The position numbers and the translations under genes are program-made. A DNA stretch of 64,000 bases from Halomonas salipaludis. GTDB lineage: Bacteria; Pseudomonadota; Gammaproteobacteria; Pseudomonadales; Halomonadaceae. Where the stretch lies: positions 1-64,000 of the forward strand of contig NZ_NSKB01000004.1 of NCBI RefSeq assembly GCF_002286975.1. Direction: 5' to 3'. Position 1 is the stretch's first letter. Each line of letters starts with the position of its first letter. The notes beneath the pieces were generated by a model. The model ran no database searches, was not told the DNA's origin, and worked only from the letters and a program-made list of their open reading frames with translations. Positions 1-10,458 of this stretch are shown here, piece by piece.

Positions 1-464
1 CTGTTGCCGTGGCTCGTGAAGAGCCGCCGGCGCCCGACGAGGAAGGCGTATTCTACAGAAGCAGCGTGGCGTGTCAAGCCGTGGCGGGGCGCGTCATATC
101 GATAGAACCGATCTCGTCGCGTCCTGCCAGGCGTCTTGCGACGCGCTGCCGAGTGGTGCGCATTCTACCGTCTCCGGCGGGTCTGTCAATCGCTTTCTCT
201 TTCGTATCGACAAGAAAAAACCCAACAAAACCAACTGCTTGCACCTCTCCTCACCGCTACCAACGTATGCCCGTCGGCAGCAGCGGATGCGTACTTTACG
301 GATTTCGAGGGTGTCACGCAAGAGCCCAAGAAAGAAAATATAGACCAGCTACCACCATCCTGCCACATCCTCTACTACTTCTTTCCCACTACACCTTGCG
401 CGACAACAACGCAAAGCCCCTGCAGCCGATTCGGCACAAGGCATGAGACAGCGAAGAAAAGCAA
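1..464. other. Intergenic stretch, no gene recognised
   Basis: I see no convincing gene here. Open frames exist on both strands, but none starts with a good ribosome binding site or resembles a known family. The stretch follows the three tRNA-Asn genes in the direction of their transcription. It may hold the leader or promoter region of a gene outside the window; that is a guess. Confidence 0.4.
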
Positions 465-540
465 TGGCTCCCCGAGCAGGACTCGAACCTGCGACCCAAT
501 GATTAACAGTCATTTGCTCTACCAACTGAGCTATCGGGGA
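465..540 (-). tRNA. tRNA-Asn (anticodon GTT), copy 3 of the tandem
   Basis: Read on the minus strand this 76-nt sequence folds as a standard tRNA: acceptor arms TCCCCGA and TCGGGGA, a discriminator G and an encoded CCA end. The anticodon loop CTGTTAATC gives GTT, which reads Asn. The TPsiC arm GGTTCGAGTCC is present. It is the last copy in transcription order of three essentially identical genes. Confidence 0.97.
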
Positions 541-582
541 ATGACGTGCGATGTGCATATTACGAGGCTGACAGCGGCGGGA

Positions 583-658
583 TGGCTCCCCGAGCAGGAC
601 TCGAACCTGCGACCCAATGATTAACAGTCATTTGCTCTACCAACTGAGCTATCGGGGA
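583..658 (-). tRNA. tRNA-Asn (anticodon GTT), copy 2 of the tandem
   Basis: The mature sequence is the same as in the neighbouring copy at 465-540, with anticodon GTT and an encoded CCA end. The spacers between copies are about 40 nt and differ in sequence. This suggests tandem duplication of the tRNA unit in a single transcript. Confidence 0.97.
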
Positions 659-697
659 ATCGCTTGGCTGTCGTGTTCCGGAGGGTTCAGGGCCGCG

Positions 698-773
698 TGG
701 CTCCCCGAGCAGGACTCGAACCTGCGACCCAATGATTAACAGTCATTTGCTCTACCAACTGAGCTATCGGGGA
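698..773 (-). tRNA. tRNA-Asn (anticodon GTT), copy 1, promoter-proximal
   Basis: This is the first tRNA-Asn in transcription order. Its mature sequence matches the two downstream copies. A good sigma-70-like promoter lies just upstream on the minus strand. Confidence 0.97.
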
Positions 774-794
774 ACATCCCGGAACACGCGACGT

Positions 795-822
795 AGTATA
801 CGGATCAGATCTTTAAGGTCAA
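795..822 (-). promoter_or_regulatory. Probable promoter of the tRNA-Asn cluster
   Basis: On the minus strand TTGACC (817-822) and TATACT (795-800) are separated by 16 nt. They are followed by a GC-rich discriminator-like stretch, which is typical of stable-RNA promoters under stringent control. The position just upstream of the first tRNA-Asn fits. Confidence 0.6.
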
Positions 823-859
823 GCATCAGGCCCGTTTTCGGTTCTCAGGCACATAACGC

Positions 860-892
860 ACGACGCCCGATACCAAGGGCATCGGGCGTCGT
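860..892 (-). terminator. Hairpin downstream of tRNA-Met
   Basis: Two perfectly complementary 12-nt arms (860-871 and 881-892) enclose a 9-nt loop immediately downstream of tRNA-Met on the minus strand. The T-tract is poor, so termination strength is uncertain. Confidence 0.5.
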
Positions 893-902
893 CGAAGTGT
901 CT

Positions 903-979
903 TGGTGGCTACGCCCTGATTCGAACAGGGGACCCCATCATTATGAGTGATGTGCTCTAACCAGCTGAGCTACGTAGCC
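903..979 (-). tRNA. tRNA-Met (anticodon CAT, elongator type)
   Basis: On the minus strand this is a 77-nt tRNA with acceptor arm GGCTACG paired to CGTAGCC, discriminator A and an encoded CCA. The anticodon loop CTCATAA contains CAT. The acceptor starts with a normal G1-C72 pair, unlike bacterial initiator tRNA, and the sequence closely resembles the elongator tRNA-Met of E. coli. Confidence 0.95.
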
Positions 980-984
980 ACGCT

Positions 985-1012
985 GTTGCCCGCCTGCTAC
1001 CAGGCGGGCAAC
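985..1012. terminator. Hairpin between choX and tRNA-Met
   Basis: A perfect 12-bp stem (985-996 with 1001-1012) and a 4-nt loop sit between the end of the choline-binding protein gene and tRNA-Met. There is no clear U-tract on either strand, so this may be a weak or Rho-assisted terminator. Confidence 0.4.
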
Positions 1013-1065
1013 GGGGGCGAATTATGCCTATGCCAGAGGCGCCTGGCAAGCCCCCGACGCGCCCC

Positions 1066-2025
1066 TCACTCCTGGATGTCGAGCGCTGCGCGCACTGCAG
1101 CCAGGCCTTCGTCGCCATCACGGGTCTCGACGCCGGCCAGCCACTCATCGAGCACCGTGGGGTTGGCCTGCAGATGGGCGCGAGCCGCGTCACGCGGATC
1201 CTCGCCGTCATCCATGATCGCCGCCATCAGCTGGTTTTCCATCTCCAGGGTGAAGGCAAGATTGTCCAGCAGCGTACCGACGTTGCCACACTCCTCGGCG
1301 TAACCGCCTCGTGTATTGGTATAGACGGTAGCACCGCCCAGATCAGGACCGAAGTAGTCGTCGGCACCCGCCAGATAAGCCATGTCGAAGTTGGTGTTCA
1401 TCGGATGTGGCTCCCAGCCAAGAAACACCATCCACTGCTCGTTACCGACCTTGGAGCGCAGCTCTGCCAGCATGCCCGCCTCACTGGAGTCGCGCAGCCG
1501 CCAATCGCCGAGACCGAATGCATCGTCGTCAATCATGTCTTGGATCAGCTCGTTGCCGTCGTTGCCGGCCTCGATGCCGTAGATGACGCTCTCGAACTGC
1601 TCGGCGTGGGCGTCGAGATCGGCCACCGAGGTCACGCCTGCGTCATGAACGTACTGCGGCACAGCCAAGGTGTACTTGGCGCCTTCGAGGTTGGCACTCA
1701 AGCGATCGACGTCCCCGTCCTCGATGTAGGGGTCGCTGATCGAGGCCATCGATGGCATCCAATTACCCAGGAAGACATCGAAGTCGCCGTTGCGCATGCC
1801 GCTGTAGGCGATCGGTACCGATACGGTGTCGACACGCGTCTCGTAGCCGAGCCCCTCGAGCAGTTCGCGTGTTACGGCAGTGGTTGCGGTGATATCGGTC
1901 CAGCCAACCTCGGCGAAACGCACCATGCTGCACGATTCGGGCTCATTGGCCTGAACCCCTCCAGCTGCCAGCACCCCCACTGCTAGCAGCGATCCCCTGA
2001 ACAGTAGACGAGTTTGATTCGACAT
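1066..2025 (-). CDS. choX: Choline-binding periplasmic protein (ChoX-like)
   Basis: A 319-aa periplasmic substrate-binding protein of the OpuAC/ChoX family, expected to deliver choline to an ABC importer for conversion to glycine betaine. The N-terminus ([12 protein letters not shown], then a hydrophobic stretch ending GVQA) is a signal peptide. Trp-containing motifs typical of quaternary-ammonium cages are visible ([24 protein letters not shown]), and the length matches ChoX. The ATG at 2025 has a strong site, AAGGAGA, just upstream; a longer frame would run through this site. It is divergent from betI with a BetI-type operator in between, so induction by choline is likely. No choW or choV permease/ATPase genes are adjacent, so it must use components encoded elsewhere or the ProVW system at 9.2-11.3 kb. 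Confidence 0.85.
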   Translation of the reverse strand: MSNQTRLLFRGSLLAVGVLAAGGVQANEPESCSMVRFAEVGWTDITATTAVTRELLEGLGYETRVDTVSVPIAYSGMRNGDFDVFLGNWMPSMASISDPYIEDGDVDRLSANLEGAKYTLAVPQYVHDAGVTSVADLDAHAEQFESVIYGIEAGNDGNELIQDMIDDDAFGLGDWRLRDSSEAGMLAELRSKVGNEQWMVFLGWEPHPMNTNFDMAYLAGADDYFGPDLGGATVYTNTRGGYAEECGNVGTLLDNLAFTLEMENQLMAAIMDDGEDPRDAARAHLQANPTVLDEWLAGVETRDGDEGLAAVRAALDIQE

Positions 2026-2107
2026 GAGGTTCTCCTTGCGTAGATGTGTCGGTGAACGAAGCGCGCGGCTTCTTTCTTTATGCAAAGTACTCGCCTTTCT
2101 TTTATTG

Positions 2108-2121
2108 ATTGAACGTTCAAT
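2108..2121. promoter_or_regulatory. BetI-type operator palindrome
   Basis: ATTGAACGTTCAAT is a perfect 14-bp palindrome in the choX-betI divergent region. It matches the known BetI operator form in the E. coli bet control region. It is placed to repress both choX and betIBA until choline is present. Confidence 0.75.
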
Positions 2122-2233
2122 AAAAAAGAGGCATACTTCCTACCATAATGGGTTGGCAGCGCTATGGCCAGCCCTGGAGGCCCCGGCAGCGGGTCAGCCA
2201 TTCACATCAAAACATAGCCAAAGGAGGCGACCG

Positions 2234-2830
2234 GTGCCCAAGGTAGGTATGGAACCCATCCGCCGCCGCCAGCTGATTCGCGCCACCATGGAAGCGATCG
2301 ACGAGGCTGGCCTGGCCGATGCTACGGTGATCCGCATCGCGCGTCGTGCCGGCGTCTCGGCAGGCATCATCAGCCACTATTTCGGCGGCAAGGATGGCTT
2401 GCTCGAGGCCACCATGCGCCAGATCCTCCATGACCTGGGCGAAGCGGTTGCCGTGCGCCGTGCATCGCTGCCCGACGCCGACCCGCGTGCACACATCCGC
2501 GCGATTATCGACGGCAACTTCGACCGCAGCCAGGTCAGCCAGTCGGTGATGAAGACCTGGCTGGCATTCTGGGCCAGCAGCATGCATCGCCGCCCCTTGC
2601 AGCGCCTGCAGTACGTCAACGACCGGCGCCTCTACTCCAATCTTTGCCACCAGTTTCGACACTGCATGCCCAAGGCCGACGCACGCCGCGCCGCCGCCGG
2701 CCTTGCAGCGATGATCGATGGTTTGTGGCTGCGCGGCGCGCTGGCCCCGGAAGGCCTGGACGTCGACCGCGCTCGGTCACTCGCCTACGACTACCTCGAC
2801 GAACAGCTGGGGCGTAACGCCCCACAGTGA
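2234..2830 (+). CDS. betI: Choline-responsive repressor BetI
   Basis: A 198-aa TetR-family repressor of the betaine synthesis genes; choline relieves repression. The start [15 protein letters not shown] aligns with E. coli BetI, and the helix-turn-helix ([19 protein letters not shown]) lies at about residues 30-50. The C-terminal half ([26 protein letters not shown]) is also BetI-specific. The GTG at 2234 is chosen because AAGGAGG (2221-2227) lies 6 nt upstream and because it gives the family N-terminus. It is the first gene of betI-betB-betA, 13 nt before betB. Confidence 0.93.
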   Translation: MPKVGMEPIRRRQLIRATMEAIDEAGLADATVIRIARRAGVSAGIISHYFGGKDGLLEATMRQILHDLGEAVAVRRASLPDADPRAHIRAIIDGNFDRSQVSQSVMKTWLAFWASSMHRRPLQRLQYVNDRRLYSNLCHQFRHCMPKADARRAAAGLAAMIDGLWLRGALAPEGLDVDRARSLAYDYLDEQLGRNAPQ

Positions 2831-2843
2831 CGGGAGACACTCG

Positions 2844-4328
<1,485 letters not shown>

Positions 4329-4373
4329 CAGCGTCTCTCCGGGCCTGCTACCAGCAAGCCTCACCTGACAGGG

Positions 4374-4473
4374 GGCCCGGAGGTAGGGCGTAGCGAGGGT
4401 CTTTTTCCAGGGACGGAAAAAGTAGCGCCCATGGATGGGTTCACAGCGCCCTCGCGGAGACCTGCCTCCGGGA
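4374..4473 (-). repeat. Dispersed structured repeat, copy A (between betB and betA)
   Basis: Read on the minus strand it contains the family core GGCGCTGTGAACCC followed by ATCCATGGGCGCTAC (core at 4422-4450). Outer arms CCGGAGGCAGG and CCTACCTCCGG (+ strand 4461-4471 and 4377-4387) pair, and an inner hairpin of form CTTTTTCC...GGAAAAAG is present. The same architecture with different arm sequences recurs at 21.0, 38.0 and 58.7 kb, with a partial copy at 50.8 kb. Confidence 0.7.
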
Positions 4474-4515
4474 CAAGCCAGTCTCCGTATCAGTTACCTT
4501 TCTAGGGAGATCACT

Positions 4516-6201
4516 ATGCCCCAGCATCGCGAATTCGACTACATCATCATCGGCGCCGGCTCGGCGGGCAATGTCCTGGCCACGCGCCTCACCGAAGATC
4601 CCGACGTCAGGGTGCTGCTGCTCGAGGCCGGCGGCCCAGACTACCGCTTCGACTTCCGCACCCAGATGCCCGCCGCGCTGGCCTTCCCGCTGCAGGGCAA
4701 GCGCTACAACTGGGCCTTCGAGACCGACCCCGAGCCGCATATGAACGGCCGGCGCATGGAGTGCGGCCGCGGCAAGGGGCTCGGCGGCTCCTCGCTGATC
4801 AACGGCATGTGCTACATCCGCGGCAATGCCCTGGACTATGACAACTGGGCCAAGCAGCCCGGCCTCGAGGACTGGACCTACGCCGACTGCCTGCCCTACT
4901 TCAAGAAGTCGGAAACCCGCGATATCGGCCCCAACGATTATCACGGCGGCGACGGCCCGGTCAGCGTGACCACGCCCAAGGCGGGCAACAATCCGCTCTA
5001 TCACGCCTTTATCGAGGCGGGGCAAGAAGCGGGCTACCCCAAGACCGAGGACGTCAACGGCTACCAGCAGGAAGGCTTCGGTCCCATGGACCGCTTCGTC
5101 ACTCCCAACGGGCGTCGGGCGTCCACCGCGCGCGGCTATCTGGACACCGCCAAGCAGCGCAGCAACCTGACCATCGTCACCCACGCCACCACCGACCGTA
5201 TCCTGTTCGAGGACAAGCGCGCGGTAGGCGTAAGCTACCTGCACAAGAAGCAGCCGGTCGAAGCCCTCGCCCGCCGCGAAGTGCTGTTGTGCGGTGGTGC
5301 CATCGCCTCGCCGCAGATCCTGCAGCGCTCCGGCATCGGCAACCCCGAGCACCTCGCCGAGCTGGGCATTCCGCTGGTCCACGATCTCAAGGGGGTCGGC
5401 GAGAACCTGCAGGATCACCTAGAGATGTACATCCAGTACGAGTGCAAGCAGCCGATTTCGCTGTACCCAGCACTGAAGTGGTACAACCAGCCCAAGATCG
5501 GCGCCGAGTGGCTGCTGTTCGGCAAGGGAATTGGCGCCAGCAACCAGTTCGAGGCAGCCGGCTTCATCCGCAGCCGTGACCAGGAGGAGTGGCCCAACCT
5601 GCAGTATCACTTCCTGCCGATCGCCATCAGCTACAACGGTAAGAGCGCAGTGCAGGCCCACGGTTTCCAGGCCCACGTCGGCTCGATGCGCTCCGAGAGC
5701 CGCGGTCGCATCCGCCTGACCTCCCGCGACCCGCGCCAGGCGCCGAGCATCCTGTTTAACTACATGAGCCAGGAGAAGGACTGGCAGGAGTTTCGTGACG
5801 CCATCCGCCTGACCCGCGAGATCATCCAGCAGCCAGCCATGGACGAGTATCGCGGCCGCGAGATATCGCCAGGGCCGGACGTGCAGAGCGATGCCGAGCT
5901 GGACGCCTTCGTCAAGGCCCACGCCGAGACCGCCTACCATCCCTGCGGTAGCTGCCGCATGGGCAATGACGAGCTGGCAGTCACCGATGGCCAGGGCCGC
6001 GTGCACGGCGTGCATGGCCTGCGCGTAGTCGATGCCTCGCTGTTCCCGGTGATTCCCACCGGCAACCTCAATGCGCCGACCATCATGCTGGCGGAGAAGA
6101 TCGCCGACCGCATTCGCAGCCGCGAGCCACTGCCCAAGAGCGATGCGCCCTACTATATCGCTGGCGATACGCCAGCCCGCGGCACCCCTGCGCGCAGCTG
6201 A
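4516..6201 (+). CDS. betA: Choline dehydrogenase
   Basis: A 561-aa FAD-dependent GMC oxidoreductase, membrane-associated, that oxidises choline to betaine aldehyde and can continue to betaine. The N-terminal dinucleotide-binding motif is [31 protein letters not shown] is the GMC signature, and the active-site His lies in [11 protein letters not shown] near the C-terminus. The ATG at 4516 follows AGGGAGA, and the protein begins [10 protein letters not shown] as in the family. It is the last gene of betIBA and is followed by a hairpin terminator. Confidence 0.95.
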   Translation: MPQHREFDYIIIGAGSAGNVLATRLTEDPDVRVLLLEAGGPDYRFDFRTQMPAALAFPLQGKRYNWAFETDPEPHMNGRRMECGRGKGLGGSSLINGMCYIRGNALDYDNWAKQPGLEDWTYADCLPYFKKSETRDIGPNDYHGGDGPVSVTTPKAGNNPLYHAFIEAGQEAGYPKTEDVNGYQQEGFGPMDRFVTPNGRRASTARGYLDTAKQRSNLTIVTHATTDRILFEDKRAVGVSYLHKKQPVEALARREVLLCGGAIASPQILQRSGIGNPEHLAELGIPLVHDLKGVGENLQDHLEMYIQYECKQPISLYPALKWYNQPKIGAEWLLFGKGIGASNQFEAAGFIRSRDQEEWPNLQYHFLPIAISYNGKSAVQAHGFQAHVGSMRSESRGRIRLTSRDPRQAPSILFNYMSQEKDWQEFRDAIRLTREIIQQPAMDEYRGREISPGPDVQSDAELDAFVKAHAETAYHPCGSCRMGNDELAVTDGQGRVHGVHGLRVVDASLFPVIPTGNLNAPTIMLAEKIADRIRSREPLPKSDAPYYIAGDTPARGTPARS

Positions 6202-6228
6202 TTTCTCCCCTCTCCCACCCGAGTGAAC

Positions 6229-6263
6229 AAAACGCCCTGCTGAGACTCTCAGCGGGGCCGTTT
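6229..6263 (+). terminator. Terminator after betA
   Basis: A stem of about 12 bp with one bulge (CGCCCTGCTGAG against CTCAGCGGGGCCG) is followed by TTT, 30 nt after the betA stop codon. Confidence 0.6.
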
Positions 6264-6308
6264 GCGTGGCAAGCAGGGCTGGTAAGGGCAAGACCAATGC
6301 ACTAGTCT

Positions 6309-6328
6309 ACAAGCATTCAAACGCTTGT
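6309..6328. promoter_or_regulatory. Inverted repeat upstream of fadE, candidate operator
   Basis: ACAAGC and GCTTGT form a perfect inverted repeat with an 8-nt spacer about 50 nt before the fadE start. The inner bases CAAAC...GCTTG loosely resemble sites of PsrA/FadR-type fatty-acid regulators. The regulator is not identifiable from the window. Confidence 0.35.
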
Positions 6329-6375
6329 TAGAATTCGGTCATCTCATTGATGACTGGCACTGGAGGAGATCCCGC

Positions 6376-8826
6376 ATGTTGCAACTGCTGTTGATCATCG
6401 TGGCCGTGGTTGGCCTACTGGTGGTGATGCGCCGCGAAGCCGGCGCCCTGCCAGCACTCGCGGTGCTTGCCGCCACCGGCATCGTTGGCGTCCTGCTCGG
6501 CTCGCCCCTGCTCGGCGTGCTGCTGCTGATCGGCGCCGCGGCGGTGGCCGTATGCGGCCTGCCGGCGCTGCGCCGCAAGTGGCTGACGCCACGCATCTTC
6601 GCCACCTTCAAGAAGGTCGCCCCCAAGGTCTCCGACACCGAGCGCACCGCCCTGGAAGCCGGCAGCGTGGCCTGGGACGGCGAGCTGTTCAGCGGCAAGC
6701 CCAACTGGGAGGCACTGATGGCCTACGGTGACGACGGTCTTACCGATGAGGAGCGCGCCTTCGTCGATCATCAATGCAGCGTTGCCTCGGGCATGACCAA
6801 CGCCTGGGAGATCACCCGCGAGCGTGCCGATCTGCCCCCCGAACTGTGGGCGTACCTGAAGAAGGAAGGCTTCTTCGGCATGATCATTCCCAAGCAGTAC
6901 GGCGGCCTGGGCTTCTCCGCCAAGGCGCAGTCGGCGGTGCTGCAGAAGCTCGCCGTCAACGAGACGCTGATGGTCACCGTCGGCGTGCCCAACTCGCTGG
7001 GCCCGGGCGAGCTGCTGCTCAAGTACGGCACTCAGCAGCAGAAGGATCACTACCTGCCGCGTCTGGCCGACGGCCGCGAGATCCCCTGCTTCGGCCTCAC
7101 CGGCCCGCGTGCCGGCTCCGACGCCACCTCGATCCCCGACACCGGCGTGGTCTGCAAGCAGATCGTCGACGGCGAGGAAGTGCTCGGTCTGCGCCTCAAC
7201 TTCGAGAAGCGCTGGATCACCCTGGCACCGATCGCCACCGTGGTCGGCCTGGCCTTCCGCATGTTCGACCCCGACGGCCTGCTCGGCGGCGAGAACGATC
7301 TCGGCATCACCTGTGCGCTGATTCCCCGCGACACCGACGGCATGGAGATCGGGCGTCGCCACCACCCCATCGGCAGCCCGTTCATGAACGGCCCGATCGT
7401 GGGCAAGGACGTGTTCGTGCCGCTGGATACCATTATCGGCGGCCCGGAAATGGCCGGCCAGGGCTGGCGCATGCTGGTCGAGTGCCTGTCGGTGGGTCGC
7501 TGCATCACCCTGCCCTCCGGCGCTACCGGCACCTCGCGCTACGCGCTGGGCTGGAGCGGTGGCTTCGCGCGCATCCGCCGCCAATTCAACCTACCGGTGG
7601 CCGAAATGGAAGGCGTTCAGGAGCCGCTGGCGCGTATCGCCGCGCTCTCCTACATCTCCCAAGCCGCGGTGATGGAAACCGCCAACATGATCGACAAGGG
7701 CGAGAAGCCCGCGGTACCGTCAGCGATCCTCAAGAGCCAGCTGACCGAGTTCCAGCGCGACCTGCTCAGCCACGCCATGGACATCCACGGCGGCAAAGCA
7801 GTGACCCTGGGGCCGCGCAACTATATCGGCATCGGCTATAGCGCCAACCCAGTGGCCATCACCGTGGAAGGCGCCAACATCATGACCCGCAACCTGATGA
7901 TCTTCGGCCAGGGGGCGATCCGCTGCCACCCCTACGTGCTCGAGGAGCTGGCAGCCAAGGATGCCGATGACCTCAAGGCCTTCGACAAGGCGTTCTTCGG
8001 CCACGCCGGACTGATCTTCGGCAACACCGCCCGCGCCTTCACCCAGGGCCTGGGGCTGGGCAAGGCCAGCCCCCCCTTCGACGAGGTCGCCGCCCCATAC
8101 GCCCAGGAAGTGGCACGCCTCTCCGCAGGCTTCGGGCTGTGCGCCGATGCGGCCATGGCCAGCCTCGGCTCGGCGCTCAAGTCCCGCGAGATGGTCTCGG
8201 CGCGCCTCGGCGACGTACTCTCCAACCTCTACCTGACCTCCATGGTGCTCAAGCAGTGGCACGCCTCGGACAAGGTCGAGAGCGAAGCCGCGCTACTGCA
8301 TTACAGCTGCCGTCTGCTGCTGCATCGCGCCGAGCAGGCACTGATCGAGCTGTTCGACAACCTGCCCAACAGGGGGCTTGGCAAGCTGCTGTCATGGCTG
8401 GTGATGCCGCTGGGTCGCCGCTGGACGACGCCTCACGACGACCTGACCCGCGAGATCGCCCAGAAAGTGTCGCGCCACAGCGCGCTGCGCAGCAAGCTGC
8501 TCGGCAATACCTGGGACCAGCAGGAAGAGGGCCAGCAGGACAACCCGCTGGCGCGCTACAACGCTTTGCTGGTCAACTACGACCGCGCCGAGGCGCTGTA
8601 TCGCACCGTCAACAAGGCCTACGCCAAGGGCGAACTGCCGGTCGAGGCGCTGCACCCGGAGCAGCGTTTCGAGGCCGCCCGCGAGGCCGAGCTGATCAGC
8701 GAGGAGGATGCCCGCTTCATGGCCGAGTACGAGGCAGAGGTCCTGGCCATGCTGACCGTCGACGACTTTGCCTTCGACGCCTTCGCCCAGCAGCAGGAGA
8801 AAGTGGTCTGGCACAACGCCGCCTGA
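6376..8826 (+). CDS. fadE: Long-chain acyl-CoA dehydrogenase FadE
   Basis: An 816-aa FAD-dependent acyl-CoA dehydrogenase for the first step of beta-oxidation. The length matches the large gammaproteobacterial FadE class (E. coli about 814 aa). The first ~75 residues form two hydrophobic segments, indicating membrane attachment. The dehydrogenase core follows (IIPKQYGGLGFSAKAQSAVL, CFGLTGPRAGSDATSIPD), then the C-terminal DUF1974-like part. The ATG at 6376 has GGAGGAG (6362-6368) upstream, so the extra upstream residues of the open frame are not coding. It is a single-gene unit between two terminators. Confidence 0.93.
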   Translation: MLQLLLIIVAVVGLLVVMRREAGALPALAVLAATGIVGVLLGSPLLGVLLLIGAAAVAVCGLPALRRKWLTPRIFATFKKVAPKVSDTERTALEAGSVAWDGELFSGKPNWEALMAYGDDGLTDEERAFVDHQCSVASGMTNAWEITRERADLPPELWAYLKKEGFFGMIIPKQYGGLGFSAKAQSAVLQKLAVNETLMVTVGVPNSLGPGELLLKYGTQQQKDHYLPRLADGREIPCFGLTGPRAGSDATSIPDTGVVCKQIVDGEEVLGLRLNFEKRWITLAPIATVVGLAFRMFDPDGLLGGENDLGITCALIPRDTDGMEIGRRHHPIGSPFMNGPIVGKDVFVPLDTIIGGPEMAGQGWRMLVECLSVGRCITLPSGATGTSRYALGWSGGFARIRRQFNLPVAEMEGVQEPLARIAALSYISQAAVMETANMIDKGEKPAVPSAILKSQLTEFQRDLLSHAMDIHGGKAVTLGPRNYIGIGYSANPVAITVEGANIMTRNLMIFGQGAIRCHPYVLEELAAKDADDLKAFDKAFFGHAGLIFGNTARAFTQGLGLGKASPPFDEVAAPYAQEVARLSAGFGLCADAAMASLGSALKSREMVSARLGDVLSNLYLTSMVLKQWHASDKVESEAALLHYSCRLLLHRAEQALIELFDNLPNRGLGKLLSWLVMPLGRRWTTPHDDLTREIAQKVSRHSALRSKLLGNTWDQQEEGQQDNPLARYNALLVNYDRAEALYRTVNKAYAKGELPVEALHPEQRFEAAREAELISEEDARFMAEYEAEVLAMLTVDDFAFDAFAQQQEKVVWHNAA

Positions 8827-8842
8827 TCCCTTGCCCACGCAC

Positions 8843-8878
8843 CGCGACACCCCGGCTTCCTGCCGGGGTGTCGCGTTT
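8843..8878 (+). terminator. Terminator after fadE
   Basis: A perfect 13-bp stem (8843-8855 with 8863-8875), a 7-nt loop and TTT follow, 17 nt after the fadE stop. Confidence 0.85.
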
Positions 8879-9210
8879 CGGGTCAACCGGGTCGCTCACC
8901 CTTGGCACTCACCCCACCCTATCCGTTATCATATTGATTCCGCTGCACTGTGCATGGCAGGTCCAGCAGGGCAAGCGCACAACACCGCGGCAAACAGCGG
9001 AAAAACAAAACAATCGCCTGCTTACAGGGTCGCTGCGGTGATCCACCCAAATGCCGCACGCAGCAATTTCGCTACGCTGCCAGGCACCATTCGCAACCGT
9101 CAGAGTGACGCACTCCCCCGCCCGCCATGCGGTTCGGTCGGTGTTCGAACGTCTCGACGCTGCCGCGTCAGGCCCGCGCCACGAACTGGGGGACGACAAC
9201 AGGCAATCCA
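8879..9210. other. Intergenic region upstream of proV
   Basis: No gene is seen between the fadE terminator and proV. The region probably holds the osmotically controlled promoter of proVWX; an AT-rich patch near 8920-8940 is a candidate. I cannot point to a specific operator. Confidence 0.4.
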
Positions 9211-10458
9211 ATGAATGAAGAACGCAACGTCAAGATTCGCGTACGCAACCTAAGCAAGGTGTTCGGTTCGCAGCCGAAGAAAGCCCTGGAACTACGTGAC
9301 CAGGGGCTAAAGCGCCCGGAGATCCTCGACAAGACGGGCCAGACGCTTGGCCTGTCCAATATCGACTTCGATGTCCATGAGGGGGAACTGCTGGTGATCA
9401 TGGGTCTCTCGGGTTCCGGGAAATCGACCCTGATACGCTGCCTTAACCGCCTGATCGAGCCCACCGAAGGCGAGATCGTGATCGATGGCGAAGACATTCC
9501 TACCCTGGGCGAGAAAGCCCTACTCGAGTGCCGGCGCCGCCACTTCTCCATGGTGTTCCAGAACTTTGCGCTGTTCCCGCACCGTACGGTGCAGAAGAAC
9601 GCTGAGTTCGGCCTCGAGATTCGTGGCATCGACCCCGCCGAACGCAGCGAGATCGCCCGTACCGCGCTCAAGCAGGTCGGCCTGGATGGCTGGGAGGACG
9701 CCTACCCCAGCCAGCTCTCCGGCGGCATGCAGCAGCGCGTCGGCCTGGCACGGGCACTGGCCAACGACGCCAGCGTACTGCTGATGGACGAAGCCTTCTC
9801 GGCCCTCGACCCGCTGATCCGCGGCGACATGCAGCAGGAGCTGCTGCAGCTCCAGAGCCGCATGCAGAAGACCACGGTGTTCATCACCCACGACCTCGAT
9901 GAGGCATTGACCATCGGCGACCGCATCGTGCTGCTCAAGGATGGTGAGATCGTGCAGATCGGCACCCCCGAGGAGATCCTCACCAAGCCCGCCGACGACT
10001 ATGTGCGGCGCTTCATCGAAGGCGTCGACAAGGCACGCATCCTCACCGCCGAGAGCGCCATGCGCCGGGTTCGCTCCACGGTGCGCGACAGCGACGGCCC
10101 GCGCACCGCGCTGCGCAAGATGCGCGAGCACGGCCTTGACTCCATCTACATCATCGACCGCGACCAACAGCTGATTGGCCTGATCGAGGCCGAGGCGGCA
10201 AGCCAGGCATTGGAACAGGGCAAAGAGCGCGTGACCGACGTCATGACCCAGGATTTCCGCCGGGTCACGCTCGAGGAGCCGATGCACCACCTGTTTGCCA
10301 TGTTCAGTGAGCACAGCTTCCCGATCGCGGTCGTCGACGACCAGCAGCGCCTACTGGGCGTGGTGGTAAAAGGCGCCGTACTCGACCAGTTGGCCCAGGC
10401 CGCCGAGCCCACGCAAATCGCTGAGCCCTCTACGACCACCACGGCAGGAGATGCATGA
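9211..10458 (+). CDS. proV: Glycine betaine/proline-type ABC transporter ATPase
   Basis: A 415-aa ATP-binding subunit of an osmoprotectant importer. It shows Walker A (GLSGSGKST), signature (LSGGMQQRVGLARAL), Walker B (LLMDEAFSALDPL) and switch His (FITHDLDE). Two C-terminal CBS domains follow from about residue 285, the part that senses ionic strength in OpuA-type transporters. The long N-terminal extension before Walker A (VFGSQPKKALELRDQG) is typical of ProV/OpuAA. The ATG at 9211 gives the family N-terminus, but its ribosome binding site is weak. It overlaps proW. Confidence 0.93.
   Translation: MNEERNVKIRVRNLSKVFGSQPKKALELRDQGLKRPEILDKTGQTLGLSNIDFDVHEGELLVIMGLSGSGKSTLIRCLNRLIEPTEGEIVIDGEDIPTLGEKALLECRRRHFSMVFQNFALFPHRTVQKNAEFGLEIRGIDPAERSEIARTALKQVGLDGWEDAYPSQLSGGMQQRVGLARALANDASVLLMDEAFSALDPLIRGDMQQELLQLQSRMQKTTVFITHDLDEALTIGDRIVLLKDGEIVQIGTPEEILTKPADDYVRRFIEGVDKARILTAESAMRRVRSTVRDSDGPRTALRKMREHGLDSIYIIDRDQQLIGLIEAEAASQALEQGKERVTDVMTQDFRRVTLEEPMHHLFAMFSEHSFPIAVVDDQQRLLGVVVKGAVLDQLAQAAEPTQIAEPSTTTTAGDA

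Noticed and set aside
9-624. Several overlapping open frames on both strands around the first tRNA-Asn genes
   Set aside because: They run through tRNA genes, have no ribosome binding site and resemble no protein family.
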